Below are positions 22,674 through 34,069 of a stretch of DNA of 64,000 nucleotides, piece after piece. Below the pieces are notes generated by a model. The model saw only the letters and a list, made by a program, of their open reading frames with translations, was not told the origin of the DNA and ran no database searches. The DNA comes from Sphagnum magellanicum (taxonomy: Eukaryota > Streptophyta > Sphagnopsida > Sphagnales > Sphagnaceae), in contig CM038917.1 of NCBI GenBank assembly GCA_021904315.1, positions 15,794,041 through 15,858,040 of the forward strand. The letters are read 5' to 3'. A program made the position numbers and the translations under genes. The first letter of the stretch is position 1, and every line of letters starts with the position of its first letter.

Positions 22674-23782
22674 TGGTATCAAAGCTTAGGTTGTTTGGTG
22701 AGAAAGTTGAAAGAGATCTAGAGCTAGAAAGTCTCTAGAACTAGAGCTTGAGAGTCTTTAATAATATCATAGGAGTTTATCAAGTGCAAAAGAGAAACGG
22801 GGAAAGGAAAGAATGTGAAGAGAAAGAAAAGAAAAGAAAAGAGGTGAGAGAAGATCAACATATCAAAGTTGTGGAAGTCAGATTTTTAAATTTAAATCTA
22901 GATCTACTATGAAAAGATCTTGGAGTGAAACTTGGAGGGATTATAGAAGATTATAAGACGCTTCTACTCTCAAATTTTCAAAAGAAAAGAATATGTTTTG
23001 TGAAAGTTATGAGCTTCTGAAAACTCTGTGCTAGATCTGGTTTTTTGGTCATATCTCCTTTGTTTGAGATTTTTTGGATTTGCAGCTTCAAGATCTTATA
23101 GATCATATAGGAATATATGTGTGAAAAAAATTTCATGTCATTTAGATCTATATTGAGAGAGATCCAAGCATTTAAAGTTTCAGTTTTAGTTTTGAAGTCA
23201 GTTTATTTTGAAAGTGATATCTCTTTGTGGTCAACATCAATAAAGTTGAAATTTCGAGCAGACATAGAAGACATATATCTAATGTGTCTCCCAAAATCTC
23301 AAGGATTTTGGAGTTGCTGAGAGCGAGTTGTAAGTCATTTTGTGTTCAGGTCCCAGTTTGAGGTGATTTCAAAGAAGTAGCAAGATCTCTCATTTTATGA
23401 AGTTAAATGAGCTGAAATTTTGAAAGAAGGTAGTAGACATAGTGTTTTATGTTTCACCAAAATTTTAGATCGATCCAAGGTCATATGTGTGTGAAGTAGC
23501 TTTGCAAACTTTTTGTGACAGAAGTTTGTTTTGAGAAGACATCAAAACAAAGTTTTGAAATGGAACAAATACAACTTGGGAGAACTTGAAGGAAGAAGTT
23601 TGAAGATTAGGAAGCACAAATACATTATCAAGACATTCGTACAAAAGTGTGGTATGTAATCATGTACTTAATGTCATGCGAAATATTATATGAGATACAT
23701 ACCTATACGTAAAACCTATGTATAGTATAGAATTTCATTTAATATTCAAGACATACATACATATGCAAGGTCCATCTTGTTC

Positions 23783-23854
23783 AACCCTAACCCTAATCCT
23801 AGAAACCTAAGGAAGGAAAACCCTAACCCTAATCCTAGAAACCCAAGGAAGGAA
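23783..23854 (+). repeat. Two-copy 36-bp tandem repeat in the A2 leader
   Basis: Two adjacent copies starting AACCCTAACCCTAATCCTAG, differing by one base, about 50 bp before the gag start. Each copy contains two CCCTAA-like hexamers, but this is a leader duplication and not telomeric DNA. Confidence 0.85.
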
Positions 23855-23903
23855 TTAAAATCATTGTGAAACCCCAAGAAGACATTAAGTGGTGCCTTGA
23901 GAG

Positions 23904-24917
23904 ATGGTGGACGGTCTTTCTCAAATTATAATTGAGAAACTAGACAAGAACAATTTCCAAGTGTGGAAATTTAAGATTATGAATTTCTTGATGGGGAAAG
24001 GCTATTGGGAATTCATAACTGGTGATGAGAAAGAACCTCCTTTCCCAGAAAACCCGACACAACAACAAATTCAAGCCAATAAAACTTGGCATGAAAAAGC
24101 AAGGAAAGTCTTGTATTAGTTTTCTGTGAGTGTGTCCGATTCCATGATTCTACATATTCAAGATGCAAAATCACCCAAGCAAGCTTGAGATACATTGGTG
24201 AAGATGTATAGCACCAATACATAAGCTCGCAAAATGCAGCTCAAGTAAGAGTTACATAATCTACAGAAAAACAACATGAACATCAATGACTATTTTACAA
24301 AGGTGAAAAACCTTGCAGATGCTCTTGCATCTATAAGAGCCCCTGTAGATGATAAAGATTTAGTGGTCGTGACCTTAAATGGACTTGAAAAAGACTATAG
24401 TTAGTTTCGTACTTCAATTGGAGTTCGAGAAACATTTCCCAACTTCCAAAACTTAATAACACTACTTATAAGTGAAGAAATGAAAATTGTTGGTACTTCC
24501 AATGGAGGATCACAAGAAAGTGCTTTCTACTCAAATACTAATAGAGGTAGAGGTAGAGGTAGAGGTGGTAAAACCTCATTTCGAGGTCGACACGGAAGCT
24601 CGCATGGTGGACATCATCAACATGAAGGTCAAGCTCATGGAGGTGGATGAGGAAACTTTGGAGGAAGAGGAAGTCAAGGAAGTCGTGGAGGTCATGGTGG
24701 AAGTCATCAAGGTCAACAACCAAATAGCGATTCAAATTGCTACTACTGTGAGAAACCTAGGCACATGGCAAAGAACTATTATCAAAGGGAGCATGATGCA
24801 CGAATTGGAAAGCTGCAACAAGGGAATTATGCATTAACTAACAATCAAGGTGATGAGCAACTGTTTGTGATGCAGCACATGGCAAATTCAATGATAGGAG
24901 GTGTATCAGACAACAAT
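23904..24917 (+). pseudogene. Copia A2 gag (nucleocapsid) pseudogene
   Basis: Starts MVDGLSQIIIEKLDKNNF, with the usual copia gag opening 'L..NNFQVWKFKMNFLM'-like block, then an RGRGRGRGGK Arg/Gly tract near 24540 and a CCHC zinc knuckle near 24739-24780 (CYYCEKPRHMAKNYY) whose last Cys is replaced by Tyr. The one frame is broken by several stops, the first at 24117. Nearly all fall where a single C-to-T or G-to-A change from Gln, Trp or Arg codons would explain them. Gag would form the virus-like particle core; this copy cannot. Confidence 0.85.
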
Positions 24918-27900
24918 GTCTGGTTTTTGGAGCTTCAAACCACACGACTAGTCATGGGGAATGGTTTAGAGAGGCAAATGATTTGAAGACACTAGGGTTT
25001 GTGGAAACTGGTGATGACACTACACATCCCATCACACAAATTGGCAAGGTGCCATTGTCCATGCAAGATGGGCAAACAAAGTACCTGAAAGATGTACTTC
25101 ATGTTCTAACCATAATAAAAAATTTGGTCTTCGTAGGCCAGATGGTGGAACAAGGTTTACAGGTGACATTAAACCCAAATGGATGTTTTGTGGAAGATTT
25201 GAAAAACCAAGGCAATTTGATTGCAAAAGGGGAAAGGAATGGACGAATGTTCACCTTGGATGTGAACATGCTTGAGGTGAATTCCATGTTATTCACACAT
25301 GGAAAAGGAGCTAGAAACATTAGAATTTGGCACAAGCGGGTTGGCCATGTTAATCTCCAACATCTTAAATTCATGGAGAAACAAAAACTTGTTGGAGGTC
25401 TTCCCAAATTTGGAGCAGAAGAGGTGATGTCAGAGGTTTGTGAAGCATGCCAATTGGGGAAACAAGCTAAGCATCCATTCCCAACTCAAAAAACTCATGT
25501 AAGTTCCAAACCTTTAGAAATGATCCACTCAGATGTGTGGACCACGAAGACAGAATCCATTGGAGGATGCAAGTACTACATGAGTTTCATTGATGACCAC
25601 ACAAAAAAGGTGTGGGTCTACTTCATGAAACACAAAGGTGAAGTGTTTCAACATTTTTTGCATTTCAAAGCAATGGTGGAGAAGGAGAAGGGTGTGAGCA
25701 TCAAATGCCTAAGGTCCGATGGAGGGGGAGAGTATTTTTCAAATGAATTCAGTGAGTACTTGAAGGAGCATGGGATTCAAAGGAAATACTCATGTAGTTA
25801 TTCCCCACAGTAGAATGGAGTTGCTAAAAGGAAAAATAAACACATTGCAGAAATAGCACGTGCCATGTTGAATGAGAAGAATTTGCCAAATTACTTTTGG
25901 GCTGAAGCGGTAGCAATTGCAGTCTACATTATGAATCGAACACCCACAATGGCAATTCATGGCATGACACCTGAAGAAAAATTAACAAGCAAGAAACCCA
26001 CTGTTTCACACCTCAGAGTGTTTGGTTGCATTGCATACGTGCATGTTCCTGAGGAAAAGAGATCAAAACTAGACCCAATAGCTGAGAAGTGTATTTTCAT
26101 TGGATATTCCTCAGAACAAAAGGGATATAGATGTTTCAATCCTTCCATTCGGAAGTTGCAAGTGAGTAGAGATGTTATGTTTGATGAGATGGCTAGTTGG
26201 TACTCACCATTGAAAATAGCAGAAGATGGAGAGGCTAGAAATGGTGGTGTTTAATCAAATATGGAACAAGAATTACAATTAATTAGTGGACCACAAGAGC
26301 CTTCAATTAGTGGGTCCAGTAGCACTCCATGGAAAGGAAGATTAAGATCTTCAAACATTGTACATGGTAGTTTTCAAACATCATCTAGAAATCCTCATGT
26401 AGATGGTGAATCAAGTGAGTCAGAGAAGAGTGAGGGTGAAGAATCAAGAATCACTTTAGTTACTACTCCTAAAGCTCGGATGGTTAAAAAAGCTTTGAAA
26501 ACACCTGACAACAATAGTGGAGTACGAAGATCCACACGAGTCAAGTACCCTGTACAAAGACTCACGTATGATGGTTTTGTAGCTCATCATTACACATACA
26601 TGGTGAAAGTTATACAAGAGGTTGAACCCACTTGTTTTGAACAAGCGGTTGGAAACTCTAAGTGGGATAATGCCATGGATGAAGAGATGGCAGCTTTGGA
26701 TGCGAATGCTACTTGGGAATTAGTAGCTTTACCAGAGGACAAGAAAGCAATTGGGTGCAAATGGGTGTACAAAGTCAAACACAATGCAGATGGATCTGTG
26801 AGCAGATACAAAGCAAGATTGGTTGCCAAAGGTTATGCCCAAACTTATGGCATAGATTATGAGGAGACTTATAGTCTAATTGCCAAAATGACAACTATAA
26901 GAGCAATCATTGCTATGGCAACAACAAAAGGATGGTCTTTACATCAAATGGATGTAAAGAATGTTCTTCTTCATGGAGATTTACAGGAAGAAGTGTACAT
27001 GGAACAACCACCAGGTTATGTGGACCAAACACATCCTAATTTAGTTTCTAGGTTGACGAAAGCTTTGTATGGCTTGAAGCAAGCACCTAGAGCTTGGTCA
27101 AAGAAGATAGGTGAATATCTTGTCACAAGTGGATTTCAAACATCCAATGCAGATTTTTCACTATATGTGAAAAAGACAGATCATGGGATTGTATTCATAG
27201 TCATTTATGTTGATGACTTGATTATCACAAGAGATAGTGATGTAGACATTTCTGATTTGAAGAAGCTTTTGAAGCAAAAGTTTGAGATGAAGGATTTGGG
27301 AGAGTTACGTTATTTCCTCGGCATTGAGGTAATCCAGTCCCCTAAAAGGATATGGTTACTACAAAGGCAATATGCCTTGAACAAATTGTCCGAATATGGG
27401 ATGACGGGTTGTAAACCCATTTCAATTCCATTGGAGCAAAATGTGAAGTTAAGTGCAGATGAAGGAGAGCTCGTGGAGGATACCACTATGTATAGACGCA
27501 TAGTGGGGAGTTTGATTTACATGACCATCACAAGGCCATATTTGAATTATGCAGTTGGAGTGGTAAGTCAATTCATGCAAACACCACGAAAGCCACATTT
27601 GGATGTAATGAGACGCATACTTAGGTACATAAAACATACTTTGCAGTGTGGAATTTTTTATGAAGCCAAGAACTAGTTACAAGTACATGGATACACGGAT
27701 GCTAATTGGGCTGGTAATGTTTCAGATAGAAGATCGACCAGTGGTTTCATGTTTTCTTTTAGAAGTGCTATTAGTTGGAGTAGTAAGAAACTATCAACAG
27801 TTGCACTATTAAGCACGGAGGCAGAATATAGAGGTGCAACAATTGCTGCATGTGAAGTAGTTTGGTTACAAAAACTACTCTCAAATTTGGGATAGTTAGT

Positions 27901-28192
27901 GGATGCTCCTATTGTCATCTATTGTGATAACATTAGTAGCATACTACTTGCTAACAACCCGGTCTATCATGCTAGGACAAAGCACATTGAGGTGCACTAC
28001 CACTTTATTAGAGAAAAAGTTCTAGCAAAAGAAATTGACCTCATTCATGTTAGTACCGAAAATCAAGTTGCTAACATTGTCACAAAGGCTTTAGGTACAT
28101 ACAAGCTAAAGAGGTTTAGAAAAATGCTTGGTGTACTGGAAGTGGATTTGAACTTGAGGGGGAGTGTTGAAAATTCAAGCTCAACTAGTTAG
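24918..28192 (+). pseudogene. Copia A2 pol pseudogene (protease, integrase, RT, RNase H)
   Basis: From 24983 to 28192 one frame is interrupted by only four stops (25811, 26252, 27674 and 27893). At 24918-24935 the protease reads WFL then shifts frame to GAS, so the catalytic DSG is lost through a small deletion (about 7 bp by comparison with the family). Integrase keeps its HHCC zinc region (near 25331-25460), D in IHSDVW (near 25530) and D in RSDGGGEY (near 25717), but the third catalytic residue, 35 positions on, is Lys in NGVAKRKN. RT has YVDD near 27208. RNase H has DANWAG and STEAEY. The last codons overlap the polypurine tract and LTR, as in many plant copia elements. Confidence 0.9.
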
Positions 28193-28463
28193 GTTTCATT
28201 AGTTACTAGAATAGGAAAGTAACTAGGTTACTTTCACAAGGTTGAATTACATTCGTTACTTATTTTGGTTATTTGTGCTTTGGTCTTTTAGTTAAATACC
28301 TTGGTGTTAATGGTTTGGCTCTCTTTTCTTCATTACACAAGTTTGTGTATTTCATGTGACAAGAACCTTGGAGAGTTCTTGATGTTATGTTTCGTGTTGT
28401 GAGCATCATGTTGTTCAATAAAGGTTTATGTTTGCACTTGAGTAGATCTCTTATTTGTTAACA
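28165..28463 (+). repeat. 3' LTR of copia A2
   Basis: A 299-bp LTR, TGTTGAAAATTC...TTTGTTAACA, preceded by a purine tract. It matches the A1 LTR at 7033-7324 with scattered differences. Confidence 0.9.
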
Positions 28464-30274
28464 GGAAACCTGATGTGTTTCATTTGAGAGTTTTTGGTTG
28501 TAAAGCCTTTGCACATATCTTCGATGAAAAGAGGACCAAATTAGAGTCCAAGTCCATGCCTTATGTGTTTTTAGGATATTACAAAGCCACCAAAGTGTAT
28601 CGCTTGATGTGTGTGAAAACCAAGAGAATCATCAAAAGTAGAAATGTTGTGTTCATTGAAGGGTAAAAAGAAACAGGTGGTGTACCTCATCCTGAGAAAG
28701 AAGAAAATGTAGTTGTGCATGAAGAAGTTGAAAGAAAAAAACCATTAACCTTTAGTAAGATACACCTTTGAATGAAATAAGAATGGAAGGTGTGCAAACT
28801 GAATCCACACCAAGTTCTTCATTGGAAGGAGAATTTGTTGTTTCCAATGATAACTCATGTTGTGAACCTTCACAAGATGTGCCGAGGGAAAGACCTCAAA
28901 GGCAACGAAGGGAAATGGCCTCAGGATTGGTGGATTGTTACTAAGGAGGTGGAACACGCCACCGTTGCATTTTTGGAAGAGCCCCAAAATATTGAAGAAG
29001 CATTGACATGTGAAAATTCCAAGGAGTGGGAATGTGTGATGTAAGAAAAATATGATTCCCTCATGACAAGCAACACATGGACTTTGGTACCACTTCCCTT
29101 GGTAGGAAACCCGTTTCTTGCAAATGGGTGTTCAAAATCAAACAAGGCGCAAATGGGGAGGTGGAACGCTATAAGGCTAGATTAGTGGCGAGAGGTTTTA
29201 GCCAAACCTATGAAGTGGATTACAACAAAACTTTTGCGCCCGTCGCAAAGTTTCATCTATTCGTTGTATTCTGGCATTGGCGACCTTGGAATATATGGAG
29301 ATCCATCAAATGGATGTGAAAACTGCATTTCTTAATGGTGAGCTTGAAGAAGATACGGAGCAACCTCAAAGGTTCATGCACCAAGGAGGTGAACATCTTG
29401 TGTGTAAGCTTCACAAGTCCTTGTATGGTTTAAAACAATCTCCAAGAGCATGGAATCAAAAGTTAGATGCGTTTCTCACAAACATTGAATTTATGAAGAA
29501 TGAGGTCGATCCTAATGTGTACGTTGCACAAGTGGGAGATGTGAAGTTTTTCATTGTGGTCTATGTGGATGACCTCATTTTGGTGTTTAACGATCAAAAC
29601 AAACTTTTGCAAATCAAAGAGGAATTGACTCAAAAGTTTGAAATGAAGGACCTCGGGGAGTTGCATTTCTTTTTGGGGATGAAGGTGGAAAGGAATCATG
29701 ATGAATGACTCCCACGCATCAACCAAATCAAATACCTCAAGGAAATATTGAAGCGTTTTCGAATGGAAGAATGTAAGCCCATTGGAGTTCCATTGGATCC
29801 CAAGGTGAAGTTACAAAGGAATGCGAATGGAAATGATGAATCAAAGGGATTTCCATATCAACAAGCGGTTAGGTCCTTGATGTATGCCATGTTGTGCACA
29901 CGACCCGACTTGGCATACCCAATAAGCGTGTTGAGTCAACACATGGCAAACCCTAACATGGAGCATTAGATGGTCGTCAAACGAATCTTTCGATATTTAT
30001 AAGGTACATTCCAGATGAAATTACAATTTGGTGCAATACCATCCAAGGAAGTTCTTGGATATTGTGATACAGATTGGGGGGTGGTGATCTTGAAGATCCA
30101 CGACAAGGTTTGTTTTCATGATCGGAGGGGGAGCCATTTCTTGGAATAGCAAATGACAACCTATAATAGCATTGTCCACCACAGAGGCGGAATACATGGC
30201 GAACACGCAAGCCACAAAAGAAGCCATATGGATAACAAAATTGATGATGGATTTAGGATACATGGAAAAGAAAA
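28464..30274 (+). pseudogene. Copia D2 pol fragment (integrase C-terminus, RT, RNase H)
   Basis: Begins mid-integrase at 28464 (FHLRVFGCKAFAH, the block after the catalytic core). It then reads through RT with [12 protein letters not shown] and VYVDDLILVF (YVDD near 29560), and ends inside RNase H at STTEAEYMANTQATKEAI. Several stops and at least one frameshift (around 29277-29319) break it. Same family as D1 and D3, judged by the shared RNase H sequence. Both ends are truncated, against the A2 LTR on the left and half an LTR of family B on the right. Confidence 0.85.
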
Positions 30275-30733
30275 GGTCGTCGAGACCTTTCCAACGGTAT
30301 GTCGCACGTTTTCTTCACCCAAGTATTTCGGCTCGATTCCCGACTTTTAGTGGTCGGGAGTCAAAACTGGCGGAATCCCGGGAGTTCGACTCCCGGGCCT
30401 TCTTTTGGCCATAACTTGTGTTTTAGATGTCCAAATGAGCAATGCGAGCCCATTTTGGACATCTACACTTCAAGACCTTTTCATTGATACAAAGAGCGCA
30501 ACCAGCCATGGAGTTTTGACCCCTCAAAACGCTCTCTGAAGTTTCGGGAGTCCTTTTGGGACTCTAACTCTCATCAACTCCCAACATGGGAGTTCACTTG
30601 GGAGTGTGAAGGTTCACTCCCTCACACTCTTTGCACTCCCGGGAGCATGTGATATGACTCCTGGGTCTACTTATAGGCCCGCAACCTTGCAACCCCCTTG
30701 CCTTGGTCGCGAGCCAAGGCTAGGGTTGCGACA
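30275..30733 (-). repeat. Half LTR of family B (copy B5)
   Basis: Keeps the true 5' end (TGTCGCAACCCTAGCC on the minus strand from 30733) and about 460 bp. It then stops at 30275 against D2. The intact 5' terminus abuts copia C1 at 30734, as expected if a family B element had inserted into C1 and a later deletion removed the rest. Confidence 0.75.
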
Positions 30734-31778
30734 CCACACCCTCAACTTGAGAGTACCCCTTGGCCACCAACCTGGCCTTGTGCCTCACAATATGGCCTGA
30801 TGCATCCCTTTTTGTGCGAAACACCCACTTGCATCCCACACTCTTGCGATCCTTTGGAAGAGGGACCAATTCCCATGTGCCATTTGCCATGAGTGAGGCA
30901 TATTCCTCTTGCATGGCTGCCTCCCACTTGCTTGCATCCTCCGAATGCATTGCATCGCACAAATTAAATGGATAATCAAGACAAGCAACATTAGCACGTT
31001 CCATATCTTGTTGGGGTAGGATGTGGTTCTTCCACCATTCTCCAAGCGGTCGTCGCTCCCTCAAGGGGTACCTACGCTCCTCCAAGGGCTGCCCCTCTTG
31101 TTCACCATTTGTGCTTGCATCTTTAGATGGTGATGAAGGTGTTGATGAATGCCCCAGGGTTGGCGGTGCCTCTTGATTGCTTGGATACTCTTTGACATCA
31201 CTTGTGCCCTCATCATCATCCACACAGGGCGATTTGGAAGATGTGTCCATAATCACCACATTAGGGGTCTCATTGCTCCCACTTGGATGCATTTCCAAAT
31301 CATTGCCCACACTAGTGCTATCCTCCATGAACTCAACATCCCTACACTTGATGATCTTTTTGGATTGCACACACATTGCCAACCGAAACACCTTGATCTT
31401 GTGCTCTGATTGTGTCTCCACAAGTGCCTTGAATTCCTTGAACTTCTCCAAGCACTCCCCTTTGGACTTCAACAAGTACACCCACACCTTCCTTGAAAAG
31501 TCGTCAATGTACGTCACAAAGTACCTTGCACCACCCAAGGATGTGGTCCTCATGGGGCCGCATACATCCGAATGCACAATCTCCAGGGGCTTGGTGGCAT
31601 GCATCCGTCCATCACTTGGAAATGGTTTGCAATGTTGTTTTCCCTCAATGCACCCTTCACAAGTAAATGAAGATGTAGGGCAGGGCATGTTTCCAAGGTT
31701 CATACCACTCACCATGTTTTGGAGCGCATGCACACCTTTGATGTTCAAATGACCCAGGCGACGATGCCAAAGCTCCAA
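30734..31778 (-). pseudogene. Copia C1 pol fragment with internal integrase deletion
   Basis: Minus-strand ORF starting in the integrase zinc region (ELWHRRLGHLNIKG... CEGCIEGKQ). It goes through the first catalytic Asp (IVHSDVCGPM) and then jumps at about 31380-31390 from the core (HKIKVFR) straight into the C-terminal region (LAMCVQSKKIIKCRDVEF), keeping frame. The part with the second Asp and the Glu of the DDE triad is gone. The acidic/Ser-rich linker and the RT start (VGCKWVFRTKRDASG) follow, and sequence stops at RT residue block GYSQVEGV, where the family B LTR is joined. A 1-bp frame change separates it from gag-protease. Confidence 0.9.
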
Positions 31779-33001
31779 TGCACCATCAATTGTTCAAGTT
31801 TGGCCACATGCATCTCACACACCTTGGTGAAGGTCATTTGATACAAGTTGCCTTCGCGTAAGGCTATTGCAATCACCTCTCCATCAAATGCCCTCACAAT
31901 GCACTCATTCATGTTGAATTGCACTTTGCACCCACTTGACAAGATTTTGCTCACCGAAAGCAAGTTAGCATGCAATTTTGGCACATGGAGCACGTCCTTG
32001 ATTCTGATCCTCTTGGTTCGCCCTTTCACCATCACTTCCACAAGGATGGACCCCATTCCAATTGCCTCAACAATGCTATCATCACCCATATGCACGTTGC
32101 GTGTTGGAATTACCTCATACATGTCAAATGCGGCTTTATGAGGGGTCATATGCTTGGTGGCTCCTATGTCCATGATCCACTTGCATATGGCCTTGCAATG
32201 GTCTCCATCCTTTGTTGCAAATGCATAGTCATCATCATCCTTGGCTTTGTTGGCATTCTCCTTCTCCTTGTTGTTCTTGGCCTTGAAGCAAAATCGTGCA
32301 ATGTGGCCTGGTTTGCCACAATAGTAGCATGTCTTGGTGTCTTTGCGTGTAGATGTGGTCCCTCCTCTTCCTTGCATTGACACCATGGCCGCATCATCAC
32401 CTTGGGGCTCCTTCTCCTTCCTCTTGGACACTTCATGCATCAATCGTGCGGTCACAAACTCCATGGTGAGGTCTTGCATGGGCAGGGTCTCCAAGGCGGT
32501 GATGAGGTACTCATAGGAGGGTGGCAAGCTCTCAAGCAAAGTCATCACAACATCTTCATCCCTCACGGGCACCTCCAAACAAGCAAGTTGATCAGCAAGT
32601 GCCTTGACCTTGTTGATATGGTCTAGAAGGTCTTCTCCCTCTTGCATCTTGCACGTGAAGAACTTGCGACGAATGAAAAGGATGTTGGACAAGCTCCGTG
32701 TCTCGTGGATGTTGCAAAGTGTTTTCCATGCCTCCACTGGTCCCTTGCACCTCTTGATGTGGTGAAGTTGACTATCCACCAAGTTGATGGCAATGGTGGA
32801 CATGGCCTTCTTTGCGCGCCGTTGGTACTCCTTTATGACTTTGGGGTCTGAATCGGATGGTGGAGCCTCCTCTGACCCGTCGACAATCTCCCAAAGGTCC
32901 ATGGAGGCCAACACCATCTCCATCTTGAACTTCCAGAGGTTGAAGTTCTCCCCATTGAACTTGTCAATGACTCTAGCGCTCTCTCCTTCAAAGGATGCCA
33001 T
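31745..33001 (-). pseudogene. Copia C1 gag-protease ORF (long, open, but part of a dead element)
   Basis: An uninterrupted ORF of about 418 codons. I start it at 33001 because MASFEGESARVIDKFNGENF is the usual gag opening; an in-frame upstream Met at 33031 is less likely. It has a UBN2/copia gag domain (WEIVDGSEEAP, LSNILFIRRKFFTCKMQEG), a perfect CCHC knuckle CYYCGKPGHIARFC, then a protease whose active site reads MDIGATKHM; the usual Ser after Asp is Ile. The frame ends at 31745 after a 1-bp change just before integrase. Gag builds the particle and the protease matures it. The altered active site suggests no processing. Confidence 0.9.
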
Positions 33002-33543
33002 TTTGCACTCAAATCCGACCTCTCTACCCACTTATGTGTTCAACCAGATGCTAATTAGTGCCTAATGAACACTCTTACATGCAATTTGCCTCAATGCACT
33101 CTCATAAACACACTCCAGCCCCTAGATGGCTCAATTGTGCACCAATGCACCTCCAATCACACATTCAGCCCTTAATGGCTCCCACTTGCATCAATGCCTC
33201 CTTACACACTCAGAATGCACTCAACCAACTCAAATCAAGTGCTCTATGAATCAAATGTGCATAAGTACACTTAATGATTCAAATCAAGACTTCCAATGCT
33301 TTGAAATACCTCCAAAGGGCACCAATCCAGCACTTGTGCACCTGCAAACTCGAGATGGCCTCCAAAACCTCAAAGCTCCTCCAAAGCTCTTCAAAACTCC
33401 TCCAAGGCTCCAAAAGCGCCTCCAAGAACCCTCCAAAAGTGAAAACTTGCACCTCCAACAAACACAAAACCTCAAGATCTCTCTCAATGCACACAAGCAA
33501 TCAAACCTCTAATCATGCAACTCACATGAGTGGGCCCATAACG
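33002..33543 (-). other. Untranslated leader of copia C1
   Basis: Lies between the 5' LTR and gag on the minus strand. It has imperfect repeats such as CAATGCAC.CTC (33090-33200) and CCTCCAAA-type units (33356-33430). The bases after the LTR (minus strand CGTTATGGGCCCACTCATG) do not match the usual initiator-Met PBS well, so the primer is not assigned. Confidence 0.7.
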
Positions 33544-33856
33544 TGTTGAAAACAATAGGATCAGAGGAGAGATTGCACATTCAAAAGCACATAGATCACA
33601 CAAGTATGTGAACAATGCTTGGAGTGAGATTTACAACTCTCCTCCAACCTTGCTCTTTATTCCCTTCCCTGTACCACCACATTGACAAACCATATGGGAT
33701 AAATATTTCTCTCCCTCCTTATTCTAACATGTTGGTGGTACTAACATATATCAAATCTACCTATGTCTTTGATTACTTGCAACACTAATCTATCACATAG
33801 TTTCTAATATCTATCACACCATTATCTATGTTTCATCTACATCATAATCTTCAACA
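33544..33856 (-). repeat. 5' LTR of copia C1
   Basis: A 313-bp LTR; on the minus strand TGTTGAAGATTATGATG...GTTTTCAACA. It matches 63024-63326 over its whole length with few differences, the main one a short insertion near 33575-33585. It lies upstream of gag on the minus strand, so it is the 5' LTR. Confidence 0.9.
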
Positions 33857-34069
33857 TGTGTTTCTACAAATGTCTTCAAACTCCAAAAACTCACTCCCTT
33901 GAGTAGTCCCCAAGTCACCATCAACATGAACAAGAAAACAAAACTCAACAAGAATTCAAAATTTAAACCTTTCAGATGGACATCTGAAAGGCCTATTCCT
34001 ATCCATAATGTCTTGTAATCCCAATACTCCCTTAACATTAAAACATGTCACTTTTGAAAGATCATGCAA

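Larger units (their letters stand above)
22606..28463 (+). mobile_element. Ty1-copia retrotransposon A2, nearly full length, inactive
   Basis: Order: truncated 5' LTR (22606-22673), PBS TGGTATCAAAGC (22674-22685), leader, gag, protease, integrase, reverse transcriptase, RNase H, polypurine tract GAGGGGGAG (28156-28164), and intact 3' LTR (28165-28463). The order protease-integrase-RT-RNase H defines Ty1-copia. Only about 70 bp of the 5' LTR remains, and the flank is rearranged filler, so no target duplication can be checked. On the right it stops exactly against D2 at 28464. It is dead through stops, a protease active-site lesion and an integrase substitution. Confidence 0.9.

Noticed and set aside
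23783..23854. CCCTAACCCTAA runs as an interstitial telomere
   Set aside because: Only two hexamers per copy, embedded in a 36-bp unit that belongs to the copia A leader. The similar CCCTAGCC runs at 21790-21900 and 62340-62460 are inside family D LTRs.
24538..24735. Minus-strand ORF rich in His/Asp and Leu-Tyr repeats
   Set aside because: It is the shadow of the RG-rich tract of copia A2 gag.
30606..30800. Small open frames in the family B half LTR and C1 RT junction
   Set aside because: They cross an LTR boundary or run antisense to the RT; no independent support.
31745..31778. Programmed ribosomal frameshift between gag-protease and pol in copia C1
   Set aside because: Most plant copia elements use one continuous ORF, I see no convincing slippery site or pseudoknot, and the element already has other lesions. 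A 1-bp indel is simpler.
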